A stretch of 20,726 bases of DNA, taken from positions 1 through 20,726 of the forward strand of contig CACXCV010000140.1 in NCBI GenBank assembly GCA_902766215.1, read 5' to 3'. The position numbers and the translations under genes are program-made. Source of the DNA: Oscillospiraceae bacterium. Its GTDB lineage: Bacteria; Bacillota; Clostridia; Oscillospirales; Oscillospiraceae. The notes beneath the pieces are model-generated. The model saw only the letters and a program-made list of their open reading frames with translations, did not search any database and was not told the DNA's origin. Shown here in pieces: positions 14,795 through 20,726 of this stretch (its first letter is position 1; every line of letters begins with the position of its first letter).

Positions 14795-15675
14795 AGGTGG
14801 CTCCTGTCTGCTCGTTTTTTGTTACGGAAGGTTCCCGCCGCAACCGCCCGGAGAACGCCGGGCATGCCCTGATAGACAATGTTTTCAACAATGCCGCGCC
14901 CGGCCCGCAGCGGCATCAGCTCCATGGCTGCGCCTGCCAGCGAAACCGACGCGTCGATCGTCTCGACCAGGCCGGCCCGGTCGGCGGCGCACAGCCCCTC
15001 TGGCCCGGCCTGATACCGCCGCAGCGCGGGATTGTATCGTCCGCGCCGGGCGTCCTCCGCTGCATCGTCCAGCGCGTCGGTCAGGTAGATGAACCGGCCG
15101 GTGTGATACAGCAGCTGCTCGCCCGCCCGGCGCGGCGCCCCCTCGGGCAACAGGGCCGCGCAGCCCGCAAGGATCCGGGCAAAGGCGTCGGCTGTCTCAT
15201 CGAGGCTGGCACTCTGCGCCGCCTCCAGCGCCGCCAGGCGCCCCAGCTGCCGCTCGATCCGTGCTGCCTGTTCGGGCAGCCGGGCAGCCGCCCGGCGATA
15301 GGCACGGCCATAGAGACGGGTCCCCAGCCAGGCCGCGATTCGCTTGGGACCGTGCTCGTCCTGCACTGCGTCGCGCAGCTTCTGCCAGGCCAGCAGCACC
15401 GTCAGGTCGGCGGCGTGTACCATGGCCTCGCTCTGTTCCACACAGTGCTTGCGGCAGAGCGGATTGGCCGGACAGAAGCACGTTCCCTGCCGCCACTGCT
15501 CTGCGCCGCCCTCCAGCAGGCAGCAGAGGAAGGTCAGGTCATAGCTGACCAGAAACCGCGCGGCAAAGCCATACCGCCGGCCCAGTGTCCGGCACAGGCC
15601 GCAGTACATGGCGTGATACGCCTCGTATTCGCGCACCTTCAGCTCAGCCTTCAGCGGCCGGATATAGCCATACAT
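14791..15675 (-). CDS. DUF5685 family protein with isoprenoid-synthase-like motif
   Basis: The ATG at 15675 is preceded by GGAGGTAAGCGT, giving 294 residues that begin MYGYIRPLKAELKVREYEAY. I assign DUF5685 from this opening and from the cysteine pattern. Cysteines cluster at 25, 28, 51, 52, 66, 68, 74 and 78 (CX2C and CXCX5CX3C), consistent with a metal or Fe-S site. Residues 197-216 read YLTDALDDAAEDARRGRYNP, closely like the second Asp-rich motif of squalene/phytoene synthases (NxxRDxxEDxxRGRxYxP). The rest is largely helical. It is coupled to the J-protein by an ATGA overlap and follows the RseC-like gene by 4 nt. No function is established to my knowledge. The isoprenoid link is an inference from one motif. 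Confidence 0.75.
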   Translation of the reverse strand: MYGYIRPLKAELKVREYEAYHAMYCGLCRTLGRRYGFAARFLVSYDLTFLCCLLEGGAEQWRQGTCFCPANPLCRKHCVEQSEAMVHAADLTVLLAWQKLRDAVQDEHGPKRIAAWLGTRLYGRAYRRAAARLPEQAARIERQLGRLAALEAAQSASLDETADAFARILAGCAALLPEGAPRRAGEQLLYHTGRFIYLTDALDDAAEDARRGRYNPALRRYQAGPEGLCAADRAGLVETIDASVSLAGAAMELMPLRAGRGIVENIVYQGMPGVLRAVAAGTFRNKKRADRSHL

Positions 15676-15679
15676 ACGC

Positions 15680-16072
15680 TTACCTCCGGGCCACGATGGA
15701 ATACACCGGGGGATGCCTGGCCGCCCGGCGGCCATAGGCAATCACCGCCGCCACGCCCAGGGCAAAGCCGCCCAGGGCGCCCGGCCCGGGCAGCTGCCAC
15801 AGCGCCTCGGCCAGCAGCCAGCCGCCAATCAGCAGCGCCAGCGGCAGCAGATAAACCACCGCCGTCATGGCCAGCAGCCGCCGGTCAGACCCTTCGATCT
15901 GCACCCATTCGCCCGGCTGGGCATGGATGGGGTTGTCCGCCACCGCGTGGGCCTGCCGCGAGGGACATCCGCCGCAGGAGGCGCAGCTACCGCCGCAGGC
16001 CGAGGGCCTGTCCATCACGACCTCGGCCCGGCCGTCGGGCAACAGCGCCGTGACCAGCACCTCTCTGCGCAT
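15680..16072 (-). CDS. RseC/SoxR-reducing-system family membrane protein
   Basis: The 130-residue protein has a short N-terminal beta region with a cysteine cluster, CGGSCASCGGC (Cys26, 30, 33 and 36), then two membrane spans (about 70-88 and 94-112) and a basic tail. This is the layout of RseC, which in E. coli helps the Rsx complex reduce the SoxR Fe-S cluster, and of its clostridial relatives next to Rnf genes. Here it stands without rnf/rsx genes. Its ATG overlaps the cdaR stop by one base (TGATG). The family call rests on the cysteines plus two helices. Confidence 0.85.
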   Translation of the reverse strand: MRREVLVTALLPDGRAEVVMDRPSACGGSCASCGGCPSRQAHAVADNPIHAQPGEWVQIEGSDRRLLAMTAVVYLLPLALLIGGWLLAEALWQLPGPGALGGFALGVAAVIAYGRRAARHPPVYSIVARR

Positions 16073-17346
16073 CAGCTGTCCTCCATCGAGCCGCGCTGCT
16101 TTTGCGTAATGCTGACCACAATGGCATAGTCGCCCTCGTGCAGGATGCCCACGTCGGCATAGCCGTCCACATAGACCGTCACCGGTACTTTATACTGGCC
16201 CGGCTCATCATATTCGGTCAAATCGGCCACCACGCGCAGATTGGCGGGATAAATCTCTTCCACCACGGCGCTCTTGCCGCGCACAACCACGCTCAGCGAG
16301 GAGGATATCACGGTGTATTCCTGCGTATCCTCGTTGGGCTTGTTAATCAGCTCAATGTTGCTGGTGCGGATGGTACGGGTGTCCAGGCCCTTCAGCTCCA
16401 CGGTGATGCTGGCCTCTTCCTCGCCGGAAAGGTTTTGCATGTCGTTGGGAATGACGATGCTGCGCTTGAGCGTCGCCTGACCATAGACCTCGCCCAGGTC
16501 AATGCTGCCCAGCGAAATCTGGTTGACGCCCTTCAGCAGCTCGGCGTCGCCGGCAATCCGGATGCTCTCCGGCTTGATGGTGCACGTTGCGTCCGCGTCG
16601 GTCGCACCGCTGCTGGCCAGCAGCTCCACCGTCAGCTTGACCTCCTTGGTGGCCAGGATCGGCAGTTCAACCTCGATCTGATCCACGTCGCACTGCAGCC
16701 GGTCGTCTTCCACCGGGTTGCCGTCGGCATCCACCAGCGTGAAGTCCAGCACCGTATTGACCGTGCGTTCCAGGTTGTCCCGGTCGAGATACACCTCGGC
16801 GTGGTCGACCTGGTCAACCAGCTCCTCCGGTCCGCTGACCTGGATGGTGTCCGGGTTGCACACCATGGTTTCGGCCAGATAGCCTTCGGCCGGGCTGCCG
16901 CCGCTGCCGGCCACTTCAATCCGCTTGGTTTTCACCTTGCCGACAGTCAGCTGTACCGAAGACGGCGAGCGCTCAAGCACCGTCACGCTGTTGTCTGCAA
17001 TGGAGTCGGGGAAAGCAATGTCATAGTCCAGCGAGTATTCGCCCGCCGCGCGGATGGTGCTTATATCCACCGTCAGCGTAATGTTGCTGCGGTTAAGCGT
17101 GGCCGTGTCACGCAGCTTGCCGTACAGGTGAAGGTCAACCGTTGCATTCTCTCCTGCCAGCAGGATTAGGCTGCGGTCCGTCAGCGCATCCACGCCCTCG
17201 AAGACAACCGGCACGCGGTAGACCCAGGGGTCGGAATAGGGGTTTACTGCCGTGCGGACATAAACCCACAGCGCCAGCGAGCCCAGCAGCGCGACAATGG
17301 CATAAACCAGGCGCCTATTTGGAGCCAGCTTTTTTGTCTTTTTCAT
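16072..17346 (-). CDS. cdaR: YbbR-domain protein CdaR, regulator of diadenylate cyclase
   Basis: CdaR binds CdaA and modulates its c-di-AMP synthesis from the outer face of the membrane. The 424-residue protein has a single N-terminal membrane anchor (about 13-30, LVYAIVALLGSLALWVYV) and then repeated beta-rich YbbR units of about 80-90 residues, roughly four copies, recognised by repeated ...VEL.G... and ...V.V.G... edges such as VQVSGPEELVDQV-like stretches. Its ATG lies 32 nt inside the end of cdaA, and AGGTGG is about 10 nt upstream. It is somewhat shorter than B. subtilis CdaR (about 480). Confidence 0.9.
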   Translation of the reverse strand: MKKTKKLAPNRRLVYAIVALLGSLALWVYVRTAVNPYSDPWVYRVPVVFEGVDALTDRSLILLAGENATVDLHLYGKLRDTATLNRSNITLTVDISTIRAAGEYSLDYDIAFPDSIADNSVTVLERSPSSVQLTVGKVKTKRIEVAGSGGSPAEGYLAETMVCNPDTIQVSGPEELVDQVDHAEVYLDRDNLERTVNTVLDFTLVDADGNPVEDDRLQCDVDQIEVELPILATKEVKLTVELLASSGATDADATCTIKPESIRIAGDAELLKGVNQISLGSIDLGEVYGQATLKRSIVIPNDMQNLSGEEEASITVELKGLDTRTIRTSNIELINKPNEDTQEYTVISSSLSVVVRGKSAVVEEIYPANLRVVADLTEYDEPGQYKVPVTVYVDGYADVGILHEGDYAIVVSITQKQRGSMEDS

Positions 17347-18208
17347 CGTTCTTCACCACCTGCAAGCGGTCGAGGAGTTTCTTAATCCGGCGCGGCGCCA
17401 GCTCATCTTCCTTGGGCAGCAGCTCGTCGCGCAAAATCTTTTCCAGCGTCGGCGCGGCAAGGTGCCGGCGCAGCGTGCCATGGCTTGCCACCGAAATGGT
17501 GCCCGTCTCCTCTGAAACGATGACCACCAGCGCATCCGAAGCCTCGCTCATGCCGATGCCTGCGCGGTGGCGCGTGCCCAGATCACGGCTCAGGTTGGGG
17601 TTGACCGTCAGCGGCAGAACGCAGCCAGCGGCTGCGATCCGCGCCCCGCGGATAATCACTGCGCCGTCATGCAGCGCCGCCTTGGTAAAAAAGATGTTCT
17701 TCAGCAGCTCGGCCGATACCCGTGCGTCGATCACCGTGCCGGTCTTGAAATATTCTCCCAGCGTCTCCGTGCGCTCGAACACGATCAGCGCGCCGGTGCG
17801 GTCGGCCGACATGGTCTCGCAGGCGGCAACCGTTTCGCCGATGGCGCACTCCAGCTCCTGCGTGGGGCCGGGGCGCGAAAACAGGCCCTTGATATTGCCC
17901 GAGCCAAACCGCTCCAGGCCGCGGCGCAGCTCCGGCTGAAACACAATGACCAGCGCCACCACGCCCATTTCGATGATGCGGTTGAGCAGGTAGCTCAGGG
18001 TTTCCAGCTGCGACACCTCGATCGTCCAGCTGACCACCAGCAGAAGCACAATGCCCTTGGCCACGCGGGCGGCGTTGGTTCCGCTCAGGCGCGACATCAA
18101 TGTATAGAAAATCCAAGCGACAATGCCGATATCCAAGATATCCTTGATTCCGAAGTCGGACACCAGGACATGAAACATATCAGGGAGATTCTGCAGCCAA
18201 TCTCTCAT
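17315..18208 (-). CDS. cdaA: Membrane diadenylate cyclase CdaA
   Basis: CdaA makes c-di-AMP from two ATP. The 297-residue protein has three N-terminal membrane segments (about 22-40, 48-65, 72-91), then a DAC domain with the two signature motifs, DGA at 181-183 (in ALHDGAVII) and RHR at 213-215 (in GTRHRAGIGMSE). AGGGAGG lies about 8 nt before the ATG, and a sigma-A promoter lies 48 nt upstream. The usual third gene, glmM, does not follow cdaR here. c-di-AMP controls potassium and osmolyte transport and wall homeostasis in Firmicutes. Confidence 0.96.
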   Translation of the reverse strand: MRDWLQNLPDMFHVLVSDFGIKDILDIGIVAWIFYTLMSRLSGTNAARVAKGIVLLLVVSWTIEVSQLETLSYLLNRIIEMGVVALVIVFQPELRRGLERFGSGNIKGLFSRPGPTQELECAIGETVAACETMSADRTGALIVFERTETLGEYFKTGTVIDARVSAELLKNIFFTKAALHDGAVIIRGARIAAAGCVLPLTVNPNLSRDLGTRHRAGIGMSEASDALVVIVSEETGTISVASHGTLRRHLAAPTLEKILRDELLPKEDELAPRRIKKLLDRLQVVKNDEKDKKAGSK

Positions 18209-18255
18209 GCGGGGCGCCTCCCTTCCGTTGATTTTGCCGATAAAGAATCATTGTG

Positions 18256-18284
18256 ATTATACCCCATTGGCATCAGAAAGGCAA
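18256..18284 (-). promoter_or_regulatory. Sigma-A promoter of the cdaA operon
   Basis: On the minus strand TTGCCT (18279-18284) and TATAAT (18256-18261) are separated by exactly 17 bases. The -35 matches 4 of 6 positions and the -10 matches fully. The predicted start near 18249 gives a leader of about 40 nt ending in AGGGAGG ahead of the cdaA ATG. No other promoter this good was noticed within the following 16 kb of co-directional genes. Confidence 0.8.
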
Positions 18285-18302
18285 GGCAATTCCCCGGTGA
18301 TT

Positions 18303-19409
18303 TTATAGATTTGATAGATTATTCATAATTCTCGCCAGTGTGTCGGCTGTGTATTCCATCTCCTCGCAGGTCGAAAAGGCGTCCGGGCTCAGGCGCACCG
18401 TTCCCGTGTCCAGCGTGCCGGCACTCTCGTGGGCCAGCGGCGCGCAGTGCAGCCCAGCGCGTACGGCAATGCCAGCCTCCGCCAGTGCCTGCGCAATCGC
18501 CTCGCAGTCGCCCGGCAGCTGCAGTGACAGCACGCCCGCCTGGTTTCCGCTGCCCCAAAAACGCATCGCTCTGCCCCAGCGCCGCCGGAAGCATTGCAGC
18601 ATCCGACGCTCGTGCGCCAGCAGGTCCGGGTGTGCAGCGACAAAGCGCAGCCCCTCGCATAAGCCTGCTGCGCCCGGCAAATTGGGCGTGCCGGCCTCCA
18701 CCCGGTCCGGCAGCTCGTCGGGCATGACAAAGCTGCGCGACTGGCTGCCTGTGCCGCCGCAGAGCAGCGGCTCGGGCGTCTGCCCGCACAGAAGCAGCCC
18801 TGTTCCCTGGGGGCCATAAAGTCCCTTGTGGCCCGGCATGGCAATATACGCGCAGCCCCATGCCCGCAGCGATACCGGCAGCGTGCCGGCCGACTGGGAC
18901 GCATCGACGACCAGCGGCACACGATACGTTTGGCACAGCGCCGCAATTTCGCCCACGGGCAGCACATAGCCAAACACATTGGACACGTGGGTACACACCG
19001 CGGCATCTGGACGGGCGTGCAGGGCCTGCTCCCAGCTGGCCAAGGTATCCGCCGGATTGAACAGCCGGCGGCCAGCCACCGTCACCCTCGCCCCCAGGGC
19101 ATAAAGCGGCCGCATCACCGCGTTGTGCTCAAACCCGCTGACCACCACCCGCTGTCCCGGCCGCACCAGCGACCGGATGGCAAGGTTCAGCCCGTGGGTG
19201 GCGTTCATCGTCAGCACCACCTGCTCCGGCGGGGCGTCAAACATTGCCCCTGCCAGCTGCCGGCACTGCAGCAGTACTGCATCCGCCGCCTGTGCAGCTG
19301 CATGACCGCTGCGCCCCGGATTGCCGCATTGACGAAGCGCCCGGCCCATTGCCGCGGCCACGGCATCCGGCTTGCGCAGCGTCGTTGCCGCCGCGTCAAG
19401 ATAGACCAT
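18303..19409 (-). CDS. Class V cysteine desulfurase family protein
   Basis: This PLP enzyme should take sulfur or selenium from cysteine or selenocysteine as an enzyme-bound persulfide. With the start at 19409 (AGGAGGTG 5 nt upstream) it has 368 residues and opens MVYLDAAATT. Lys195 in MPGHKGLYGPQGTG is the PLP Schiff-base lysine, Asp169 and His95 contact the cofactor, and Cys322 in RAGLHCAPLAHESAGT is the persulfide cysteine. It resembles the subfamily named after Enterococcus faecalis EF2568, linked by others to selenium-dependent hydroxylases, rather than IscS or SufS, since no suf or isc scaffold gene is near. It overlaps the DUF3343 gene by 14 nt. Confidence 0.88.
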   Translation of the reverse strand: MVYLDAAATTLRKPDAVAAAMGRALRQCGNPGRSGHAAAQAADAVLLQCRQLAGAMFDAPPEQVVLTMNATHGLNLAIRSLVRPGQRVVVSGFEHNAVMRPLYALGARVTVAGRRLFNPADTLASWEQALHARPDAAVCTHVSNVFGYVLPVGEIAALCQTYRVPLVVDASQSAGTLPVSLRAWGCAYIAMPGHKGLYGPQGTGLLLCGQTPEPLLCGGTGSQSRSFVMPDELPDRVEAGTPNLPGAAGLCEGLRFVAAHPDLLAHERRMLQCFRRRWGRAMRFWGSGNQAGVLSLQLPGDCEAIAQALAEAGIAVRAGLHCAPLAHESAGTLDTGTVRLSPDAFSTCEEMEYTADTLARIMNNLSNL

Positions 19410-19656
19410 GGAGCACCTCCTGATATCGTCCGCCGCGCTGGATAAATCGCCGCTGATACCGCACCTGGTTTTCCGAGAAAAGCTGGTCTGCCGCAGCCGC
19501 ATCCGCCGCCCGCACACGGATCACATAACCGCATCCCTCGGTCGCCAGCGCCTTGGGCGTGCGCAGCAGCGCCGCACGCATGTCAGCCGCCTGAAGATAA
19601 CGCAGCGCCAGCTGTGCGCGGGTAATAGAGCGAAAGGAAAAAAAATAATAGTCCAT
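19396..19656 (-). CDS. DUF3343 putative Se/S carrier-like protein
   Basis: The 86-residue protein opens MDYYFFSFRSITRAQLALRY and contains LRTPKALATEGCGYVIRV with the single cysteine Cys42, the conserved site of the DUF3343 (putative Se/S carrier) family. AGGAGGG lies about 8 nt before this ATG. Because the gene overlaps the desulfurase start by 14 nt, the two are almost surely made together, and Cys42 is a reasonable acceptor for sulfur or selenium from the enzyme. The substrate passed on is unknown. Confidence 0.82.
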   Translation of the reverse strand: MDYYFFSFRSITRAQLALRYLQAADMRAALLRTPKALATEGCGYVIRVRAADAAAADQLFSENQVRYQRRFIQRGGRYQEVLHGLS

Positions 19657-19948
19657 CGAGAAATCCCTCCTGCCCCATGGTATGCGTCCCTGACTGAGCG
19701 TGCCATTGGAAGCCGTAGAAGCACGTCGATACAATCGCCGAATTGATTTCTCCAGGCCGTGCCGCATCGCCTAAATCCGCTCAAAACTACCTATCCGCCG
19801 TCTTTTTTATATAATTCATAACACGCAGGAAAAAAAGGGTTTCCGTTCACGGTTTGTTCACAATTACATGGTATGGTTAGTGTAATATATTTTAGGCAGC
19901 CGAACATGGCTTGTCTTCAAGAATTCTAAAGTGAAAGAGGTTACCCAA
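19657..19948. other. Divergent intergenic region
   Basis: This 292-bp region separates the DUF3343 gene from the flavodoxin-like gene. It is AT-richer than its surroundings between about 19800 and 19895. The right half holds the flavodoxin promoter. For the minus-strand pair the only candidate I see is a poor AT-rich -10 (TATAAA on the minus strand near 19806-19811) without a convincing -35, which would leave a leader of about 145 nt. No stable riboswitch-like fold was recognised in that leader. Confidence 0.5.
19857..19886 (+). promoter_or_regulatory. Sigma-A promoter of the flavodoxin-like gene
   Basis: TTCACA (19857-19862) and TGTAAT (19881-19886) are 18 bases apart, each matching 5 of 6 consensus bases. 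A start near 19893 would give a leader of about 55 nt. A second GTTCAC copy lies 11 bp upstream (19845-19850 against 19856-19861), and the -10 is one arm of the inverted repeat ATTACA-N12-TGTAAT (19863-19886), which may be an operator. Confidence 0.6.
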
Positions 19949-20371
19949 ATGAAGCTCCAGTCCTATTATTTTGACGCCACTGGCAAAGCCTATCAGATCG
20001 CCGAGCGCATTGCCAGAGAGTATCGTGTGAAGGCCGACAAGATTCCTCCCGCGTATCAGCCCGAGCGCGAGGCCGTTCTGTTTGTCACCATCGAGAGCGG
20101 CAATGCTCCCGAGCCCGTAACCAAGTTCCTGCGGACGCTAACCCCGGCAAAGGCTAAGTCAATTGCCTTCTGTGTCATCGGCAAGAACCTGGATGGACTG
20201 GAGACCATGAAGGAAGCCGTGAAGGACACTGGCGTGAAGATTCACGACAACGTTTACGAGTGTCATGTCGAGCGCGGCGGCCTGTTCAAGAAGGCGAAGC
20301 TGACCCAGGAGCAGATTGACCACGCTATTGTGTGGACCGAGGAAGTTCTGGCTGCCCAGCAGCAGGGCTGA
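19949..20371 (+). CDS. Flavodoxin-like domain protein
   Basis: The 140-residue protein starts at the ATG at 19949, with AAAGAGGT about 8 nt upstream. It opens MKLQSYYFDATGKAYQIAERI, the position of the flavodoxin FMN phosphate loop, but the usual TGNT is ATGKA here. Alternating beta strands (AVLFVTIESG, SIAFCVIGKN) and helices fit the flavodoxin fold. There is no membrane segment or signal peptide. It is the only plus-strand gene in the window, with its own promoter and terminator, and its codons look like those of a well-expressed gene. Whether FMN is bound is uncertain. Electron transfer is possible but not shown. Confidence 0.75.
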   Translation: MKLQSYYFDATGKAYQIAERIAREYRVKADKIPPAYQPEREAVLFVTIESGNAPEPVTKFLRTLTPAKAKSIAFCVIGKNLDGLETMKEAVKDTGVKIHDNVYECHVERGGLFKKAKLTQEQIDHAIVWTEEVLAAQQQG

Positions 20372-20400
20372 TAGGGCCTTAGTTTATCGGGATTTGAATG

Positions 20401-20446
20401 AAAACAGGACTGATGCATGGATCCATGCATCAGTCCTGTTTTTTCT
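20401..20446 (+). terminator. Intrinsic terminator after the flavodoxin-like gene
   Basis: Positions 20401-20442 form a perfect 42-bp palindrome centred on GGATCC, giving a stem of about 19 bp. The right arm ends in a run of six T (20439-20444). The left flank has four A, so it could also work weakly on the minus strand. It lies 30 nt after the stop codon. Confidence 0.92.
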
Positions 20447-20487
20447 AAATCGTGCCGAATCGCACCGAGTCAAAGGCACAATGGGGC

Positions 20488-20525
20488 AAAAAAGCGACAA
20501 TTTCTGTTTTAGAAATTGTCGCTTT
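20488..20525 (-). terminator. Intrinsic terminator of the tRNA transcript
   Basis: On the minus strand AAAGCGACAATTTCT (20511-20525) pairs perfectly over 15 bp with AGAAATTGTCGCTTT (20491-20505) around a 5-nt loop, and the right arm runs into six T (20488-20493). The stem begins within the encoded CCA end of the Trp tRNA, so it should end the two-tRNA transcript. Confidence 0.9.
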
Positions 20526-20600
20526 GGCAGGGGCAGAAGGGATCGAACCCTCGGCCTACGGTTTTGGAGACCGCCGCTCTACCAGCTGAGCTATACCCCT
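20525..20600 (-). tRNA. tRNA-Trp (anticodon CCA)
   Basis: The minus strand folds into a standard cloverleaf. The acceptor stem is AGGGGTA with TGCCCCT, the D arm is GCTCAGCTGGTAGAGC, the anticodon stem GCGGT/ACCGT holds the loop CTCCAAA with anticodon CCA, and the T arm is GAGGGTTCGATCCCTTC. The discriminator is G73, as expected for Trp, and CCA is encoded (20525-20527). Without CCA the gene is 20528-20600, 73 nt. Confidence 0.95.
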
Positions 20601-20633
20601 ATCTATTCAATTTGGTCATCCCAAAGGCATATA

Positions 20634-20710
20634 TGGTGGGCCTTCAGGGACTCGAACCCGGGACCGACCGGTTATGAGCCGGCTGCTCTGACCAACTGAG
20701 CTAAAGGCCC
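20634..20710 (-). tRNA. tRNA with CAU anticodon, probably tRNA-Ile2 (else elongator Met)
   Basis: The minus strand gives the acceptor stem GGGCCTT/AAGGCCC, D arm GCTCAGTTGGTCAGAGC, anticodon stem GCCGG/CCGGT with loop CTCATAA, and T arm CCGGGTTCGAGTCCCTG, then A73 and an encoded CCA. The overall sequence (GGnCCTTTAGCTCAG start, CGGTC variable region) resembles the lysidine-modified Ile2 tRNA of Bacillus more than elongator Met, and the mismatch of the first acceptor pair seen in initiators is absent. Annotation tools often label such genes Met. Confidence 0.85.
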
Positions 20711-20726
20711 TTTTTAATGGATGGGG

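Noticed and set aside
15676..15741. A 22-residue N-terminal extension of DUF5685
   Set aside because: It lies inside the RseC-like gene, while GGAGGT sits correctly ahead of the ATG at 15675.
19657..19767. A 37-residue N-terminal extension of the DUF3343 protein
   Set aside because: Family members are about 85 residues, and the inner ATG at 19656 has a strong Shine-Dalgarno; the extension is basic and unlike the family.
19786..19815. A TATAAT on the plus strand at 19810-19815 as the flavodoxin promoter
   Set aside because: No -35-like sequence lies 16-18 bp upstream, and the pair at 19857-19886 scores better and lies closer to the gene.
1..20726. CRISPR arrays, insertion sequences, prophage or integrase genes
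   Set aside because: No spaced direct-repeat array, transposase motif or terminal inverted repeats were seen; the only tandem repeat is the coding one in prkC, and the order of housekeeping genes is intact.

Overview
The window looks like a chromosome segment of a high-GC, spore-forming Clostridia member, most like Oscillospiraceae/Ruminococcaceae. The evidence is a GC content of roughly 60-65% by eye, the Firmicute order yicC-remA-gmk-rpoZ-priA-def-fmt-rsmB-rlmN-stp-prkC-rsgA, a spoVM micro-gene, a SPOCS (DUF3794) spore-envelope protein, and DUF3343 and DUF5685 proteins. I see no phage, insertion-sequence, plasmid or CRISPR signature. Gene density is very high, and no gene-free gap reaches 300 bases.

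Layout from right to left, the main direction of transcription. Two minus-strand tRNA genes (CAU, probably Ile2, then Trp) end in an intrinsic terminator at about 20488-20525. Facing them is the only plus-strand gene, a small flavodoxin-like protein (19949-20371) with its own promoter and a very strong terminator. Diverging from it is a minus-strand pair, a DUF3343 sulfur/selenium-carrier-like protein and a class V cysteine desulfurase. A clear sigma-A promoter (-35 at 18279-18284, -10 at 18256-18261) then starts a co-directional run of 20 genes down to about position 1427, with gaps no larger than 69 nt and many ATGA/GTGA overlaps.

That run has four parts. (1) Diadenylate cyclase cdaA and its YbbR partner cdaR. 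(2) A cysteine-rich cassette: an RseC/SoxR-reducing-like membrane protein, a DUF5685 protein, a J-domain protein with a cysteine-rich tail, and a small polytopic membrane protein. (3) The housekeeping block yicC, remA, gmk, rpoZ, priA, def, fmt, rsmB, rlmN. (4) The Ser/Thr signalling block stp, prkC, rsgA, followed by a 50-aa membrane protein and a 24-codon GTG-start spoVM. Beyond spoVM are two hairpins, a sigma-E-like promoter and a SPOCS protein that runs off the left edge.

Together these genes join c-di-AMP synthesis, RNA and ribosome maintenance, protein N-terminal processing and the PASTA kinase/phosphatase pair to spore-envelope assembly. Compared with the Bacillus subtilis order as I remember it, coaBC is missing between rpoZ and priA (a hairpin sits there), and rpe-thiN between rsgA and spoVM is replaced by the 50-aa membrane protein. 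The best candidates for something undescribed are the DUF5685 protein, which carries a motif like that of squalene/phytoene synthases plus clustered cysteines within a cysteine-rich gene cassette, and the rsgA/small-protein/spoVM junction, where a long hairpin buries the Shine-Dalgarno sequence.
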